A stretch of DNA of 64,000 nucleotides from Streptomyces fumigatiscleroticus. Lineage in GTDB: Bacteria; Actinomycetota; Actinomycetes; Streptomycetales; Streptomycetaceae. The DNA lies in contig NZ_BMQF01000001.1 in NCBI RefSeq assembly GCF_014647975.1, forward strand, positions 310,001 to 374,000, read 5' to 3'. Positions 28,649 through 37,792 of this stretch are shown one piece after another. The position numbers and the translations under genes are program-made. Numbering within the stretch: the first letter of the stretch is position 1; each line of letters opens with the position of its first letter. The notes under the pieces are model-generated. The model ran no database searches. It was not told where the DNA came from and was given only the letters and a program-made list of their open reading frames with translations.

Positions 28649-28767
28649 CCCGGCTCGCACCCGTGGCCGGGCGTCCGCGCACCTGACGTGGCCGCCCGGC
28701 CCTCGCGCGGGATCCGCGGCGGCGGTGTTCCCGCCGCCGCGACAGGAACGACCTTCGAGGAGACCGG

Positions 28768-29505
28768 GTGACGAGCTGGACGACGACCTGGACGACGGCC
28801 CGTGCGCGGGCCGGGAGCCGGCTGGAACGGTGGACCTTCGCGGCGGCCCGCGAAGTCGCCGCCCGCCGTTCCTCACCGGCGCTCCACCCGCAGGGCCTGA
28901 CCTGCGGCGGCACGGTGGACGTGCGCGGCGACGGGGTGGCGGGCGACACGGCCGGATGGGCGGAAACGGGCCGTTACGAGGCGGTGGTGCGCTGGTCCCG
29001 GGCGGCCGGGCTGCCCGGGTCGCTGCCCGACGCCTACGGCCTCGCGCTGCGCGTGCGGCAGGCGGGCGGTCCCGGCCAGGACCTGGACCTGCTGCTCACC
29101 ACCAGCGGGACGACCCGGCTCGGACGTCACGTCCCCCGGCTGCGCCGCGACGCACTGGCCGGACCGTACTCGACGCTGCTGTCCTACCGCTTCGGGCGGT
29201 ACGACCGGGTCGTCGCCGCCCTCCCCGAGCCCGGCTCGCCTCCCGCGGGGACCACGCCGGACAGCTGGGCGCGGGCCGTGCGCGCCGCCCCGGTCCGCTT
29301 CGCCCTGTGCGCGGCCGGCCCGCGCGAGCCCTGGCGAATCTTCGCGACGCTCACCCTTGCCGAGGTGGAGCCGGTCCCCGCGCACGGCACTCCGGGCTTC
29401 GACCCGTACGCCCACCGTCTCCCCGGCCTGCACCCGACGGGACGGTTCAGCGGCTTCCGTGAGGCCGCCTACGCCGGGTCGCGCGCCGGCCGGGGCGGTT
29501 GGTGA
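28768..29505 (+). CDS. Catalase-fold-like protein of unknown activity
   Basis: 245 residues, GTG 28768 with GAGGAG upstream, 120 bp after catalase and co-directional. The C-terminal FDPYAHRLPGLHPTGRFSGFREAAYAGSRAGRG resembles the last segment of a group of catalase-like domain proteins often called phosphodiesterase in databases. The core has EAVVRWSRAAGLPGSLPDAYGLALRV, reminiscent of the catalase barrel phenylalanine/arginine pattern. The active-site His and haem Tyr of true catalases are not obvious, so it is unlikely to be a normal catalase. The function is unknown; position suggests co-expression with catalase. Confidence 0.7.
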   Translation: MTSWTTTWTTARARAGSRLERWTFAAAREVAARRSSPALHPQGLTCGGTVDVRGDGVAGDTAGWAETGRYEAVVRWSRAAGLPGSLPDAYGLALRVRQAGGPGQDLDLLLTTSGTTRLGRHVPRLRRDALAGPYSTLLSYRFGRYDRVVAALPEPGSPPAGTTPDSWARAVRAAPVRFALCAAGPREPWRIFATLTLAEVEPVPAHGTPGFDPYAHRLPGLHPTGRFSGFREAAYAGSRAGRGGW

Positions 29506-29528
29506 CGGCTCGGTGACGGCTCACCGGT

Positions 29529-30686
29529 TCAGCGGTCCCCTCGCTGCTCCGGTGTCTGCCGCCGCTCGGGGGCCTGCTGTGGCGCCTGGTGTGTCGCGTG
29601 CCTGCCCGGCGAGCCCGGCGGTTCGGCGTCCGGCGTGGCGTGACCGGGGCTGTCCGTGCCCGGCGCGGTGCCGGCGCTCCGGTCCGGCAGATCGCCGACC
29701 GATCCGGTCAGGGCGGCGCCGAGCAGGGTCGCCAGGGCCGCGCCGGCCGAGGCGAACGTGCGCCCGCCGCGCCGGCGGGCGGAGGAGACCTCCCCGGCCG
29801 CGCGGGAGAACACGGAGGCGGAGCCGGCGCCGGCCCGCCGGGCCCGCGGAACCACGGGCACCCGGCCCAGCTCCGTCAGGGCCCGGGCGCAGGTACGGGC
29901 GTCGGGGCGGTCGTCCTCCTCCAGGGCGGTCATCGCCCGCAGCAGCCGGACCAGCCGGCCGTCGAGGCAGGGGGGCAGGACCGGGGGACGGTGCAGCCGC
30001 GCTATCGCCGCCTCCAGCGGAGCACCGTCGTACTCCCGCGTCCCCTTCAGGCACTCCAGCAGGGTCAGCCCGAGGGCGTAGACGTCCGCCGCCGGACCGG
30101 CGCCCCGGCCCAGGACCTGCTCCGGGGCCAGATACGCCGCGGTGCCCACCAGCGGGCCGCCGTCGGTCCGCACGGAGCTGTCGATCGGCCGTGAGATGCC
30201 GAAGTCGGTCAGATGAGGGGCGCCGGTCTCGTCCAGCAGGATGTTGGAGGGCTTGACGTCGCGGTGCACCACCCCGGCCCCGTGCACATGGTCCAGGGCG
30301 TCCGCCAGCGCCGCGCCGAGCACGCAGGTCCCGGCCGCGTCCAGCACTCCCCCGGCGATGCGCCCCCGCAGCGTGGGTCCCTCGATGAGCTGCATGACCA
30401 GGAAGGAACTGCCGTTCTCGCGCCCGGAGTCGTAGACCGTCACCAGTCCCGGATGCTGGAGTCCGGCCAGCAGGACGGCCTCCTCGGTGAAGCGCTCCTC
30501 CGACCGCGCGTCGCCGTCCGGCCGGAACACCTTGACCGCCACCGGCCGCCCGAGCCGCAGATCGAGGCCCTCGTGGACATCGGCGGCACCGCCCCGTCCG
30601 AGCAGGGCGTCCAGGCGGTACCGGTCCGCCAGCACCATGCCCTCCAGGCACGGCTCGGGACCCAGGGACCACGGGCGTACTGGCAT
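29529..30686 (-). CDS. Ser/Thr protein kinase with one membrane helix
   Basis: 385 residues, ATG 30686 with GGGGGA upstream. Kinase landmarks are the glycine loop GRGGAADV at 30-37, ATP Lys in VAVK at 49-52, HRDVKPSN at 141-148, DFG at 161-163 and the activation segment GTAAYLAPEQ. The domain ends at about 280. A hydrophobic helix at about 307-327 (SAGAALATLLGAALTGSVG) anchors it, and the extracellular tail is Pro/Gln rich with no PASTA repeats. It belongs to the PknB-like Hanks-type kinases. It converges on the catalase-like gene with 23 bp between stops. The substrate is unknown. Confidence 0.93.
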   Translation of the reverse strand: MPVRPWSLGPEPCLEGMVLADRYRLDALLGRGGAADVHEGLDLRLGRPVAVKVFRPDGDARSEERFTEEAVLLAGLQHPGLVTVYDSGRENGSSFLVMQLIEGPTLRGRIAGGVLDAAGTCVLGAALADALDHVHGAGVVHRDVKPSNILLDETGAPHLTDFGISRPIDSSVRTDGGPLVGTAAYLAPEQVLGRGAGPAADVYALGLTLLECLKGTREYDGAPLEAAIARLHRPPVLPPCLDGRLVRLLRAMTALEEDDRPDARTCARALTELGRVPVVPRARRAGAGSASVFSRAAGEVSSARRRGGRTFASAGAALATLLGAALTGSVGDLPDRSAGTAPGTDSPGHATPDAEPPGSPGRHATHQAPQQAPERRQTPEQRGDR

Positions 30687-30833
30687 CTGATCCCCCACGA
30701 GGTGGACGACGGACCCCGCCCGGCGACGTGATCCCGCAACAGCCGTTCGAGTGCCCGCGAAGTCCCCCGGCATGCCCGGCGGGCCTGCGTCGACGGCCGC
30801 GGCACGACGGCGGACCGGGCGGAGGCCGGGGGA

Positions 30834-31910
30834 TCAGTCCAGGCCCTCGCCGAGGGCGGCGACGGCGGCCGGGCCGTGTCCGGCCGCGGTCAGCGGGCGC
30901 CGGACGTCGGTCGCGAGGTCGGGCAGATAGCCGGCGAGCACGTCGGCGGGACCGTCCACCCGGACCCGGCCGAGCGCGGCGGGCAGCAGCACCGTCTCCG
31001 CCCGGCCCAGTTCCTCGCTCCGCCCGCCGGTGGTGAGCACGGCCGGTGCCCCGGCGTTGCTGAGCACCAGCGCGGTCGTGAAGGAGTGGGCCAGCGACAC
31101 CCGGGCGGGCACCTGCCACCGTTCGAGGGCGAAGTAGGGGCCCGCGCACAGGAACACCCGCTGGGCCCCGTCGTCGGCGGGCAGCCGCAGACCGGGGACG
31201 AACTCAGGGCGGTGCTCCGGTCTCCACTGCTCCAGCAGCGCGTCGATGTTGGCGTGCCACTCCTCGTCGCCGAGCGGGGAGCCGTCCTCCATGCGGTGGC
31301 GCATGGCGTGCTCCTGGAGGTCCGAGGTCTGCTCGATCTCGTAGACGAGCGTGCCCGGGCCGAAGCTGTGCAGGGTGCCCGCCGGTACGTACAGGGTCTG
31401 GCCCGCGCGCACCGGCAGCCGGCGCAGCACCGCGTCGAAGTCCTGCTCCAGCAGGGCCCGCCGCAGCCGTTCGCGCCCCACGCCCGGCCGCACCCCGGCC
31501 AGCGCGGTGGCGCCGGGCCGGGCGTCCAGGATGTGCCACGCCTCCGTCTTGCCGTTGGGCTCCCCCTGCCGGCGGGCGGCCTCGTCGTCGGCGTGCAGAT
31601 GCACCGGGAGCGGGCGGGCGGCGTCGATGAACTTCGTCAGCAGCGGGAAGCGCGGCCCGCGCCAGCCGCGTCCCACCAGGCTCTGCGGGTGCCGCAGGGC
31701 CAGCTCGCGCAGCCGGACACCGGCCAGCGGGCCCTGCCGTACGCTCGCCTCGTCGCCGTCGACGTCACTGACCTCCCAGGTCTCCGCGATCCGGCCGGAG
31801 GGCAGCCCGGCGCGCCCGAGGCGGTCGGGCAGGGCCCGGCCGCCGAAGACGTGCTGCTTGACCGGGGTGGTCAGCCGCAGCGGGTACCAGTCGACGTCCC
31901 GGTGCGTCAC
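30834..31910 (-). CDS. manA: Mannose-6-phosphate isomerase, class I
   Basis: 358 residues. The zinc/catalytic core is present: LTKFIDAARPLPVHLHADDEAA, then NGKTEAWHILDARPGA, and LYVPAGTLHSFGPGTLVYEIEQTSDLQ (outlines). These match the type I phosphomannose isomerase fold, which interconverts mannose-6-phosphate and fructose-6-phosphate. The GTG at 31910 overlaps the stop of the upstream SDR gene (GTGA), so the two are translationally coupled. Because chromosomal manA is usually with GDP-mannose genes, this copy may serve a specialised pathway or act on another sugar. Confidence 0.85.
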   Translation of the reverse strand: MTHRDVDWYPLRLTTPVKQHVFGGRALPDRLGRAGLPSGRIAETWEVSDVDGDEASVRQGPLAGVRLRELALRHPQSLVGRGWRGPRFPLLTKFIDAARPLPVHLHADDEAARRQGEPNGKTEAWHILDARPGATALAGVRPGVGRERLRRALLEQDFDAVLRRLPVRAGQTLYVPAGTLHSFGPGTLVYEIEQTSDLQEHAMRHRMEDGSPLGDEEWHANIDALLEQWRPEHRPEFVPGLRLPADDGAQRVFLCAGPYFALERWQVPARVSLAHSFTTALVLSNAGAPAVLTTGGRSEELGRAETVLLPAALGRVRVDGPADVLAGYLPDLATDVRRPLTAAGHGPAAVAALGEGLD

Positions 31911-32746
31911 AGGATGGGCGTGCCGCCGGTGACGGCGATCCGGGCGCCGGAGACATAGCTGCCCTCGTCGGAGGCGAGCATGACGTACACCGGCGCGACC
32001 TCGGCGGGCTGCCCGGGACGTCCCAGCGGCGCGCTCTGCCCGAAGGTCTCCACCTGCTCGGCCGGCATGGTGGAGGGGATCAGCGGCGTCCAGATCGGGC
32101 CGGGCGCCACACTGTTCACCCTGATGCCCTTCTCGGCCAGCAACTGGGCCGCGGCGGCGGCGAAGTTGGCGATGCCCGCCTTGGTGACGTCGTACGGCAG
32201 CAGCTGCGGTGAGGGGTTGTCGGAGTTGATCGACGTCGTGGCGATGACCGACCCGCCGGACGGGATGTGCGGCACAGCCGCCTTGCAGAGGTGGAACAGG
32301 GCGCTGAGGTTGACCGCGAGGGTGTGGTCCCACTCCTCGTCCGGGATCTCCTGAAGCGACTCGTGGGTCATCTGGAAGGCGGCGTTGGACACCAGCACGT
32401 CGATACGGCCGAAGGCGTCCACGGCGGTGCGCACCACCTCCCGGCAGTGCTCCGGGTCGGCCAGGTTCCCGGAGACCAGGACCGCCTTGCGGCCCGCCTG
32501 CTCGACCCAGCGTGCCGTCTCGCGGGCGTCCTCGTGCTCGTCGAGATAGGAGATCAGGACGTCCGCGCCCTCCCGGGCGAAGGCGATGGCGACGGCACGT
32601 CCGATGCCGCTGTCGGCACCGGTGATCACCGCCGCCTTGCCGGCCAGGCGACCCGATCCCCGGTAGCTCTCCTCGCCGTGGTCGGGCCGGGGCCGCATCT
32701 CGCCGGTGACTCCGGGCGGGGACTGCTGCTGTGCGGGCTGGCTCAC
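31907..32746 (-). CDS. Short-chain dehydrogenase/reductase, glucose-dehydrogenase-like
   Basis: 279 residues. The NAD(P) motif TGADSGIG is at about 45, NNAG is replaced by SNAA, and the catalytic triad is Ser in ATTSINSD with Tyr/Lys in YDVTKAG. The N terminus QQQSPPGVTGEMRPRPDHGEESYRGSGRLAGK is the extended form of the YghA/general-stress SDRs, which act as NADP-dependent dehydrogenases on sugars or aldehydes. GTG 32746 is chosen because CAGGAG lies five bases before it. It is translationally coupled to manA downstream. Confidence 0.92.
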   Translation of the reverse strand: MSQPAQQQSPPGVTGEMRPRPDHGEESYRGSGRLAGKAAVITGADSGIGRAVAIAFAREGADVLISYLDEHEDARETARWVEQAGRKAVLVSGNLADPEHCREVVRTAVDAFGRIDVLVSNAAFQMTHESLQEIPDEEWDHTLAVNLSALFHLCKAAVPHIPSGGSVIATTSINSDNPSPQLLPYDVTKAGIANFAAAAAQLLAEKGIRVNSVAPGPIWTPLIPSTMPAEQVETFGQSAPLGRPGQPAEVAPVYVMLASDEGSYVSGARIAVTGGTPIL

Positions 32747-32955
32747 GTGCTCTCCTGACGGTTGACCGTTCGACGGTTCGGTTCGATGGACAGGACGTTG
32801 CCTGTGTAGCCGGTTTCGGGTGGATCCATGCCTGTGACGTCCGCGCCACGGCCGCTTGGCGGACGTGGGCCGCACCGCCGCCGGCGCCTGCCCGCGCCCG
32901 GGACTGTCAGTGGTCTTCGATACTGTGTCCCACCTGGAGAAAGAGGGGGATCACC

Positions 32956-33684
32956 ATGCCGGTCGGGGTGGGAAGGACAGGGCGCCGCCTGGTCTGCGCG
33001 GCGGTGCTGGCGGGCGCTCTGACGGGCTGTTCGGCGGACGGGGAGCGGAAGACCGGGGACGCCGTGAGCCCGGCGTCGGCGTCGTCGGCGAAGGCGAGGA
33101 GCACCAGCGGCGCCGTCGCCGAGAAGGGCGGCACCGTAGGCGCGGCCGGTTCGGCCTGCGAGCTGCCGGTCGCCTTCGACACCGCCGAGCACTGGACGGC
33201 GGAGGCCGTGGACGGGGCGAGTGCCGGGAAGACGGGCGGTGACGGGGAGACGGGCGGTGACGGGGAGACGGGCGGTGACGGGGACGTGGCGGAGGAACTC
33301 GCCGACGCCCTCCTGCACCAGGGCCCGGTCACCCTGGCGTGCGAGATCGACGCCAAGCCCGCGGGCCACATCGGCTACCTGCGGGTGTGGACCGGCGACC
33401 CGGGCGACGACGACGCGCGCGCCGTCCTGCGGGCCTTCGTCGCGGCCGAGGACGGCGCGACCGGGCAGCAGTACCGCGGCTTCGCCCGAGGCGACCTCAC
33501 CGGCGCGGAGGTCACCTACGCTCGCACCGACGAGATACTCCAGGAGACGACGGAGGAGCGCGCCCTCGCCGTCGTCACACCGCACGGCCCCGTCGTCCTG
33601 AGTCTGGGAGGCATGGACACCGAGGAGCACCGGGCGATGCTCCCGGCCTTCGAACTCGCCAAGCGCACCCTGCGCGCCGACTGA
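32956..33684 (+). CDS. Lipoprotein with internal GGDGET repeats
   Basis: 242 residues, ATG 32956 with GAGGGGGA upstream. The signal peptide ends in the lipobox LTGC, so the mature protein is anchored at Cys. A Ser/Ala-rich linker (about 30-60) and a Gly/Asp/Glu repeat (33231-33284 in DNA) precede a C-terminal domain of about 140 residues with mixed strands (VTLACEIDAKPAGHIGYLRVWTGD). No family was recognised. It is divergent from the SDR gene. Confidence 0.8.
   Translation: MPVGVGRTGRRLVCAAVLAGALTGCSADGERKTGDAVSPASASSAKARSTSGAVAEKGGTVGAAGSACELPVAFDTAEHWTAEAVDGASAGKTGGDGETGGDGETGGDGDVAEELADALLHQGPVTLACEIDAKPAGHIGYLRVWTGDPGDDDARAVLRAFVAAEDGATGQQYRGFARGDLTGAEVTYARTDEILQETTEERALAVVTPHGPVVLSLGGMDTEEHRAMLPAFELAKRTLRAD
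33231..33284 (+). repeat. 18-bp tandem repeat inside the lipoprotein gene
   Basis: Three consecutive copies of gacgggcggtgacgggga encode GGDGET units. The period keeps the reading frame. Confidence 0.85.
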
Positions 33685-33710
33685 GCTCCCGAGCCGGCCC
33701 CGGTGCCCGG

Positions 33711-34085
33711 CTACCGCGTCGACAGGCACACCAGTGTGCCCACGCCGCTTGCGCAGGCGAGCATCGCGCAGGCGCAGACGGCGTGGCGGGTGAGCAGGGC
33801 GCGCCGGAGGTCGGCGTAGCGGTTCTCGTACTCCTCGCGCAGCTGCGCCGCGCGTTCCACCGTGCCGTTCAGCATCCGGCGGGTGAGTTCGGTGCGCTGG
33901 CGGAGGTAGTGGCGGGTGAGGTCCTCGGCCTGGCCGGTGGTCAGCCAGGGCAGCCGGGCGCAGAGTTCGGCCGCCTCGCGGACCGCCCGGTCGTGGTGGG
34001 TGCGGGCGAGCAGATAGCCCTCGACCTCGTCGGCCAGGACATCGTCCCGGTCGCCGGGCGGGGTGTCGTGCCCGCCGTGTCTCAC
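33711..34085 (-). CDS. Small protein coupled to cytochrome oxidase subunit I
   Basis: 124 residues. GTG 34085 overlaps the ctaD stop (GTGA), so translation is coupled. The N-terminal 90 residues are helical and charged ([26 protein letters not shown]). The C terminus is one hydrophobic segment (about 100-121, [22 protein letters not shown]) with four Cys. From memory, similar small proteins sit behind ctaD in other streptomycetes and carry oxidase-subunit names by neighbourhood. A role in oxidase assembly or stability is only an inference. Confidence 0.78.
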   Translation of the reverse strand: MRHGGHDTPPGDRDDVLADEVEGYLLARTHHDRAVREAAELCARLPWLTTGQAEDLTRHYLRQRTELTRRMLNGTVERAAQLREEYENRYADLRRALLTRHAVCACAMLACASGVGTLVCLSTR

Positions 34086-35794
34086 CGCCCCCGGCCTTCC
34101 TGGCCGGAGGCGTCCAGCACATCGCGCTGCCCGGTGAACTCGCGCTGGTCGAGCTGGGCCACCTGCGGGTGGTGCAGGTCGAAGGCGGGGGACTCGGAGC
34201 GGACCCGGGGCAGGGTGCAGAAGTTGTGCCGGGGCGGCGGGCAGGAGGTGGCCCACTCCAGGGAACGGCCGGAACCCCAGGGGTCGTCGACCTCGACCCG
34301 CTCGCCGTGGTGGGCGGTCTTCCACACGTTGTACAGGAAGGGGAAGGTGGACAGGCCGAGCAGGAAGGCGCCGATGGTCGACACGGTGTTGAGGGCGGTG
34401 AAGCCGTCGGCGGCCAGATAGTCGGCGTACCGGCGGGGCATGCCCTCGGTGCCGAGCCAGTGCTGCACCAGGAACGTGGTGTGGAAGCCGACGAACAGCG
34501 TCCAGAAGTGGATCTTGCCGAGGCGCTCGTCGAGCATGGTGCCGGTCAGCTTCGGCCACCAGAAGTGGAATCCGGCGAACATCGCGAAGACGATCGTGCC
34601 GAACAGCACGTAGTGGAAGTGCGCGATCACGAAGTAGGAGTCGGTGACGTGGAAGTCCATCGGCGGCGCGGCCAGAAGGACCCCGGTCAGCCCGCCGAAG
34701 AGGAAGGTCACCAGGAAGCCGGCCGACCACAGCATGGGGGTCTCGAAGGAGAGCGAGGCCCGCCACATGGTGCCGATCCAGTTGAAGAACTTCACCCCGG
34801 TGGGCACCGCGATCAGGAAGCTCATGAAGGAGAAGAAGGGCAGCAGTACGCCGCCGGTGGCGAACATGTGGTGCGCCCAGACGGTGATCGACAGCCCGGA
34901 GATGGCGATGGTGGCGCCGACCAGCCCCGTGTAGCCGAAGATCGGCTTGCGGGCGAAGACGGGGATGATCTCGCTGATCACACCGAAGAACGGCAGCGCC
35001 AGAATGTAGACCTCGGGATGGCCGAAGAACCAGAACAGGTGCTGCCACAGAAGCGGTCCGCCGTTCGCGGCGCTGTACACCTGCGCGCCGAAGCGGCGGT
35101 CGGCCTCCAGCGCCAGCAGGGCCGCGGCCAGCACGGGGAAGGCGAACAGCACCAGGACCGAGGTGAGCAGGACGTTCCAGGTGAAGATCGGCATGCGGAA
35201 CATGGTCATGCCGGGGGCGCGCATGCAGATGATGGTGGTGATGAAGTTGACCGCGCCCATGATCGTGCCGAATCCGGACAGTCCCAGGCCCATGATCCAC
35301 AGATCGCCGCCGACGTCCGGCGTGTGCTCCCGGCTGGTGAGCGGGGAGTAGGCGGTCCAGCCGAAGTCGGCCGCGCCCTGCGGGGTGAGAAAGCTGATCA
35401 GCGCGATCAGGCTGCCGAAGAGGAACAGCCAGTAGGCGAGCATGTTCAGCCGGGGGAAGGCCACGTCCGGCGCGCCGATCTGCAAGGGCATGATCGCGTT
35501 GGCGAAGCCGGAGAACGTCGGTGTCGCGAAGAGCAGCAGCATGATCGTGCCATGCATCGTGAACGACTGGTTGTACTGCTCGTTCGAGATGATCTGTAGC
35601 CCGGGGCGGGCCAGTTCGGCCCTGATCAACAGCGCGAACACCCCGCCGAGCAGGAAGAAGACGAACGACGTGATCAGGTAGAGATTCCCGATCTTCTTGT
35701 GGTCGGTCGTCGTCACCCAGGAGATGATCACTTGGCCCCGGCCGCTGGGCCGGGTCGCCGGTACGGGAGAGACCGGTTCGGTGTGTGTCGCCAT
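34082..35794 (-). CDS. ctaD: Cytochrome c oxidase subunit I (aa3-type)
   Basis: 570 residues, 12 helices. Landmarks: [19 protein letters not shown] with a low-spin haem His, [15 protein letters not shown] containing the CuB His-Tyr crosslink pair, [10 protein letters not shown] with CuB histidines, and [15 protein letters not shown] with the high-spin haem ligand. ATG 35794 has GAGGGA upstream. Genes for subunits II and III are not adjacent, so this is a second, orphan ctaD rather than the main respiratory operon copy. It may give an alternative oxidase under stress or development. The C-terminal 25 residues after [20 protein letters not shown] are unusually divergent. Confidence 0.95.
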   Translation of the reverse strand: MATHTEPVSPVPATRPSGRGQVIISWVTTTDHKKIGNLYLITSFVFFLLGGVFALLIRAELARPGLQIISNEQYNQSFTMHGTIMLLLFATPTFSGFANAIMPLQIGAPDVAFPRLNMLAYWLFLFGSLIALISFLTPQGAADFGWTAYSPLTSREHTPDVGGDLWIMGLGLSGFGTIMGAVNFITTIICMRAPGMTMFRMPIFTWNVLLTSVLVLFAFPVLAAALLALEADRRFGAQVYSAANGGPLLWQHLFWFFGHPEVYILALPFFGVISEIIPVFARKPIFGYTGLVGATIAISGLSITVWAHHMFATGGVLLPFFSFMSFLIAVPTGVKFFNWIGTMWRASLSFETPMLWSAGFLVTFLFGGLTGVLLAAPPMDFHVTDSYFVIAHFHYVLFGTIVFAMFAGFHFWWPKLTGTMLDERLGKIHFWTLFVGFHTTFLVQHWLGTEGMPRRYADYLAADGFTALNTVSTIGAFLLGLSTFPFLYNVWKTAHHGERVEVDDPWGSGRSLEWATSCPPPRHNFCTLPRVRSESPAFDLHHPQVAQLDQREFTGQRDVLDASGQEGRGR

Positions 35795-36044
35795 CAGTTC
35801 CCTCGATCGGCACCCAACCGGTGCACAGGTGGACGGTGTGGTCGGGACAGTGCCCCCACCAGGTCACCAGAGATCGGTACCGCCACGTCGGCAACACCTG
35901 CGGACGATGGCCTCGGTGCGGCCGATCGGCCCAACGTTAAGAGCCGTCCGGGGGACGGGCGGCGCGCCCCGCGACCGCCCGGCCGCACAAGCGCGCCGGC
36001 CGGCGTGTGTGCGCCCGCGCGGCCGGGACGGGGCCGCCGCGGGG

Positions 36045-36332
36045 CTACTCCCGGCGCTCTTGCGGCTGTGCGTGCTCGAAGGCGTCCTGCACCTCGGACT
36101 CCACGGCGAGCCGCGGCTGCCGCCGCTCCTTGGCGTACTCCGTCATCGCCGCCTGTGCGTCGCGGTCGAGGTCGCGCCAGGCGCGCAGCGCCGTCTCATA
36201 GGTGCGCGACTGCTTCGGGGTCCATTGGTCCTGGGTGGGCGGCCCGTACGAGTGGCGCAGCTGCTCGACGCGGTGGTGTGCCTGGTCGGCCGCGCGCCGC
36301 TTCTCGACGAGCTCTTCGAATGAATGAGCCAC
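36045..36332 (-). CDS. Small charged helical protein
   Basis: 95 residues, GTG 36332. The sequence is hydrophilic and mostly helical (EELVEKRRAADQAHHRVEQLRHSYGPPTQDQWTPKQ), with no membrane segment. No ribosome site is visible before the GTG, and TATCGT lies about 12 bases upstream, compatible with a leaderless mRNA. It is a conserved-looking actinobacterial protein without known role. Confidence 0.65.
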   Translation of the reverse strand: MAHSFEELVEKRRAADQAHHRVEQLRHSYGPPTQDQWTPKQSRTYETALRAWRDLDRDAQAAMTEYAKERRQPRLAVESEVQDAFEHAQPQERRE

Positions 36333-36347
36333 ACGAAAAGACGATAG

Positions 36348-37361
36348 TCAGGGGCCCGGCATCCCGCGCGTCGAGCCCGCCCCGTCCGGTCCGCACGCGG
36401 GTCCCCGGACGGCCCCGTCCGGTCCGCACGCGGGTCCCCGGACGGCCCCGTCCGGTCCGCACGCGGGTCCCCGGACGGCCCCGTCCGGTCCGCACGCGGG
36501 TCCCCGGACGGCGCCGTCCGCCACCGGCACCTCCCAGGGCCGCGGCCCGGTGCCGTCGCTCCACGCCCGCAGGGCCTGCCCGTCCACGCACACGATGCCG
36601 CACTGCTCGGCGTACTCGACGGCGGGGGCGGTGAAGTCGCTGGTGGTGACGACCACGGCGACATCGGCCCCGTGGACGGTGAAGCAGGTGCCGCCGAAGC
36701 GCTGTACGTCCTGGGAACCGACCCGGTGGGCGTCGCCGTAGCGCTTGCACTGCACGACGGCACGGCGCCCGTCCGGCGTCACGGCCAGCACATCGGCGCC
36801 CAGGTCACCGGCGCCGCCGACGACCTCGACCGACACGCATCCGTCCCGCTCGCACAGGGCGGCGATCGCCTGCTCGAACTCGTCCGGCTCCAGGGCCGCG
36901 TAGTCGAGGACGACGGTCGCCTCGCCGGCGGGCTCCCCGGGCCCGAGGACCGGCGTCCGGGCCATGCCGCGGGGGGCGTCGGCGGGCACGGGGGCGCCGG
37001 GCACCGGCGACCGGTCCGCGGGCTCCGCCGGCCCGGAGCCGGCCCCGCCCCGCGGTGATTCCAGCGCGTCGGCCGCGGTCCTGGCCGCCTCGTCGAGCGC
37101 GGCGCCCGCGCGGCGGGCCGCGCCCGTGAGGGAGAACCGGCGCCTCGGACGCCGGCCCGCCACGGCGATGCCCGCGACCGCGACGAGCCCCAACAGCACG
37201 GCCCAGACGGGGCGTTGCTCGACGACGTCCGCCGCCAGCCGGACCGCGAAGCCCAGCAGGCACAGCAGGGCCGCGACGACGCCGAAGAACAGGGCTGTCG
37301 CGCGCAGGTCGAACGGGCGCCGTCGGGAGCTCGGTCGGGTGCGGCGGGCGGGCGTGGCCAC
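36348..37361 (-). CDS. Membrane-anchored Mrr-like restriction endonuclease-fold protein
   Basis: 337 residues. Two membrane helices (about 23-45 and 50-68) lead into a linker, then an Mrr_cat/PD-(D/E)xK nuclease domain at about 150-265. Catalytic residues are GAGDLGADVLA (Asp) and VVQCKRYG (Gln-x-Lys). The C terminus carries four perfect copies of an 11-residue unit DGAVRGPACGP, encoded by 33-bp repeats. Membrane-anchored Mrr proteins are widespread in actinobacteria; they may cut modified DNA, but targets are unknown. GTG 37361 has GAGGGGGA upstream. Confidence 0.85.
   Translation of the reverse strand: MATPARRTRPSSRRRPFDLRATALFFGVVAALLCLLGFAVRLAADVVEQRPVWAVLLGLVAVAGIAVAGRRPRRRFSLTGAARRAGAALDEAARTAADALESPRGGAGSGPAEPADRSPVPGAPVPADAPRGMARTPVLGPGEPAGEATVVLDYAALEPDEFEQAIAALCERDGCVSVEVVGGAGDLGADVLAVTPDGRRAVVQCKRYGDAHRVGSQDVQRFGGTCFTVHGADVAVVVTTSDFTAPAVEYAEQCGIVCVDGQALRAWSDGTGPRPWEVPVADGAVRGPACGPDGAVRGPACGPDGAVRGPACGPDGAVRGPACGPDGAGSTRGMPGP
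36380..36511 (-). repeat. 33-bp tandem repeat, four perfect copies
   Basis: Units starting ccccgtccggtccgcacgcg repeat at 36380, 36413, 36446 and 36479. They keep the frame at the 3' end of the Mrr-like gene and encode Cys-Gly-Pro-rich units. Confidence 0.95.
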
Positions 37362-37792
37362 GGCAGCGGGTCCCCCTCACGGGATCGGCACGAAGATCAC
37401 TTACGCCGTCTGCCCGAGATCGCGGATCTCAAGGCAGGGGTCGGCGACACGCCCGCCGTCGGCGCCCGGCGTGCGCGGTGCTCCTCAGAGACCGGAGCGG
37501 CGTTCTTCAAGAGCCGGAGCGGCATTTTCCGGGGGCGGGAGCGGCGTTCCCCAGGGGCCTGCCGAAGCGGCGTTCCCCTGGGGCCGGAGCGGTGTTCCCC
37601 GGTGCCGGAACGGTGTTTCCCGGGCCCGGAACGGAGGCCGCGGCGCTCGCTGCCCGGGGGCCGTCCCCGTCCGGCGCGCGCGCTTCGACCCGCTCTCGCC
37701 TCCACACCCGGCACACGGAAGACTCACGACGCCTTAACATCATGGCGACCGGCGGCCAACCATGGCCAGACATTCACGAGAAGTGAGGAAGC
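37362..37792. other. Spacer with degenerate ~22-bp repeats
   Basis: Between 37490 and 37645 about six diverged copies of GGAGCGGCGTTCCCCxGGGGC follow one another, each 21-26 bp. Frames through it encode GAGAVFPGAG-like iterations but lack starts and context. AT-richer sequence at 37730-37760 probably holds the STAS gene promoter. Confidence 0.6.

Noticed and set aside
26144..28876. Long minus-strand frame opposite catalase
   Set aside because: Antisense shadow; catalase is unambiguous.
36380..36511. CRISPR array
   Set aside because: The 33-bp units are immediately adjacent with no spacers, inside a coding frame, and no cas gene is near.
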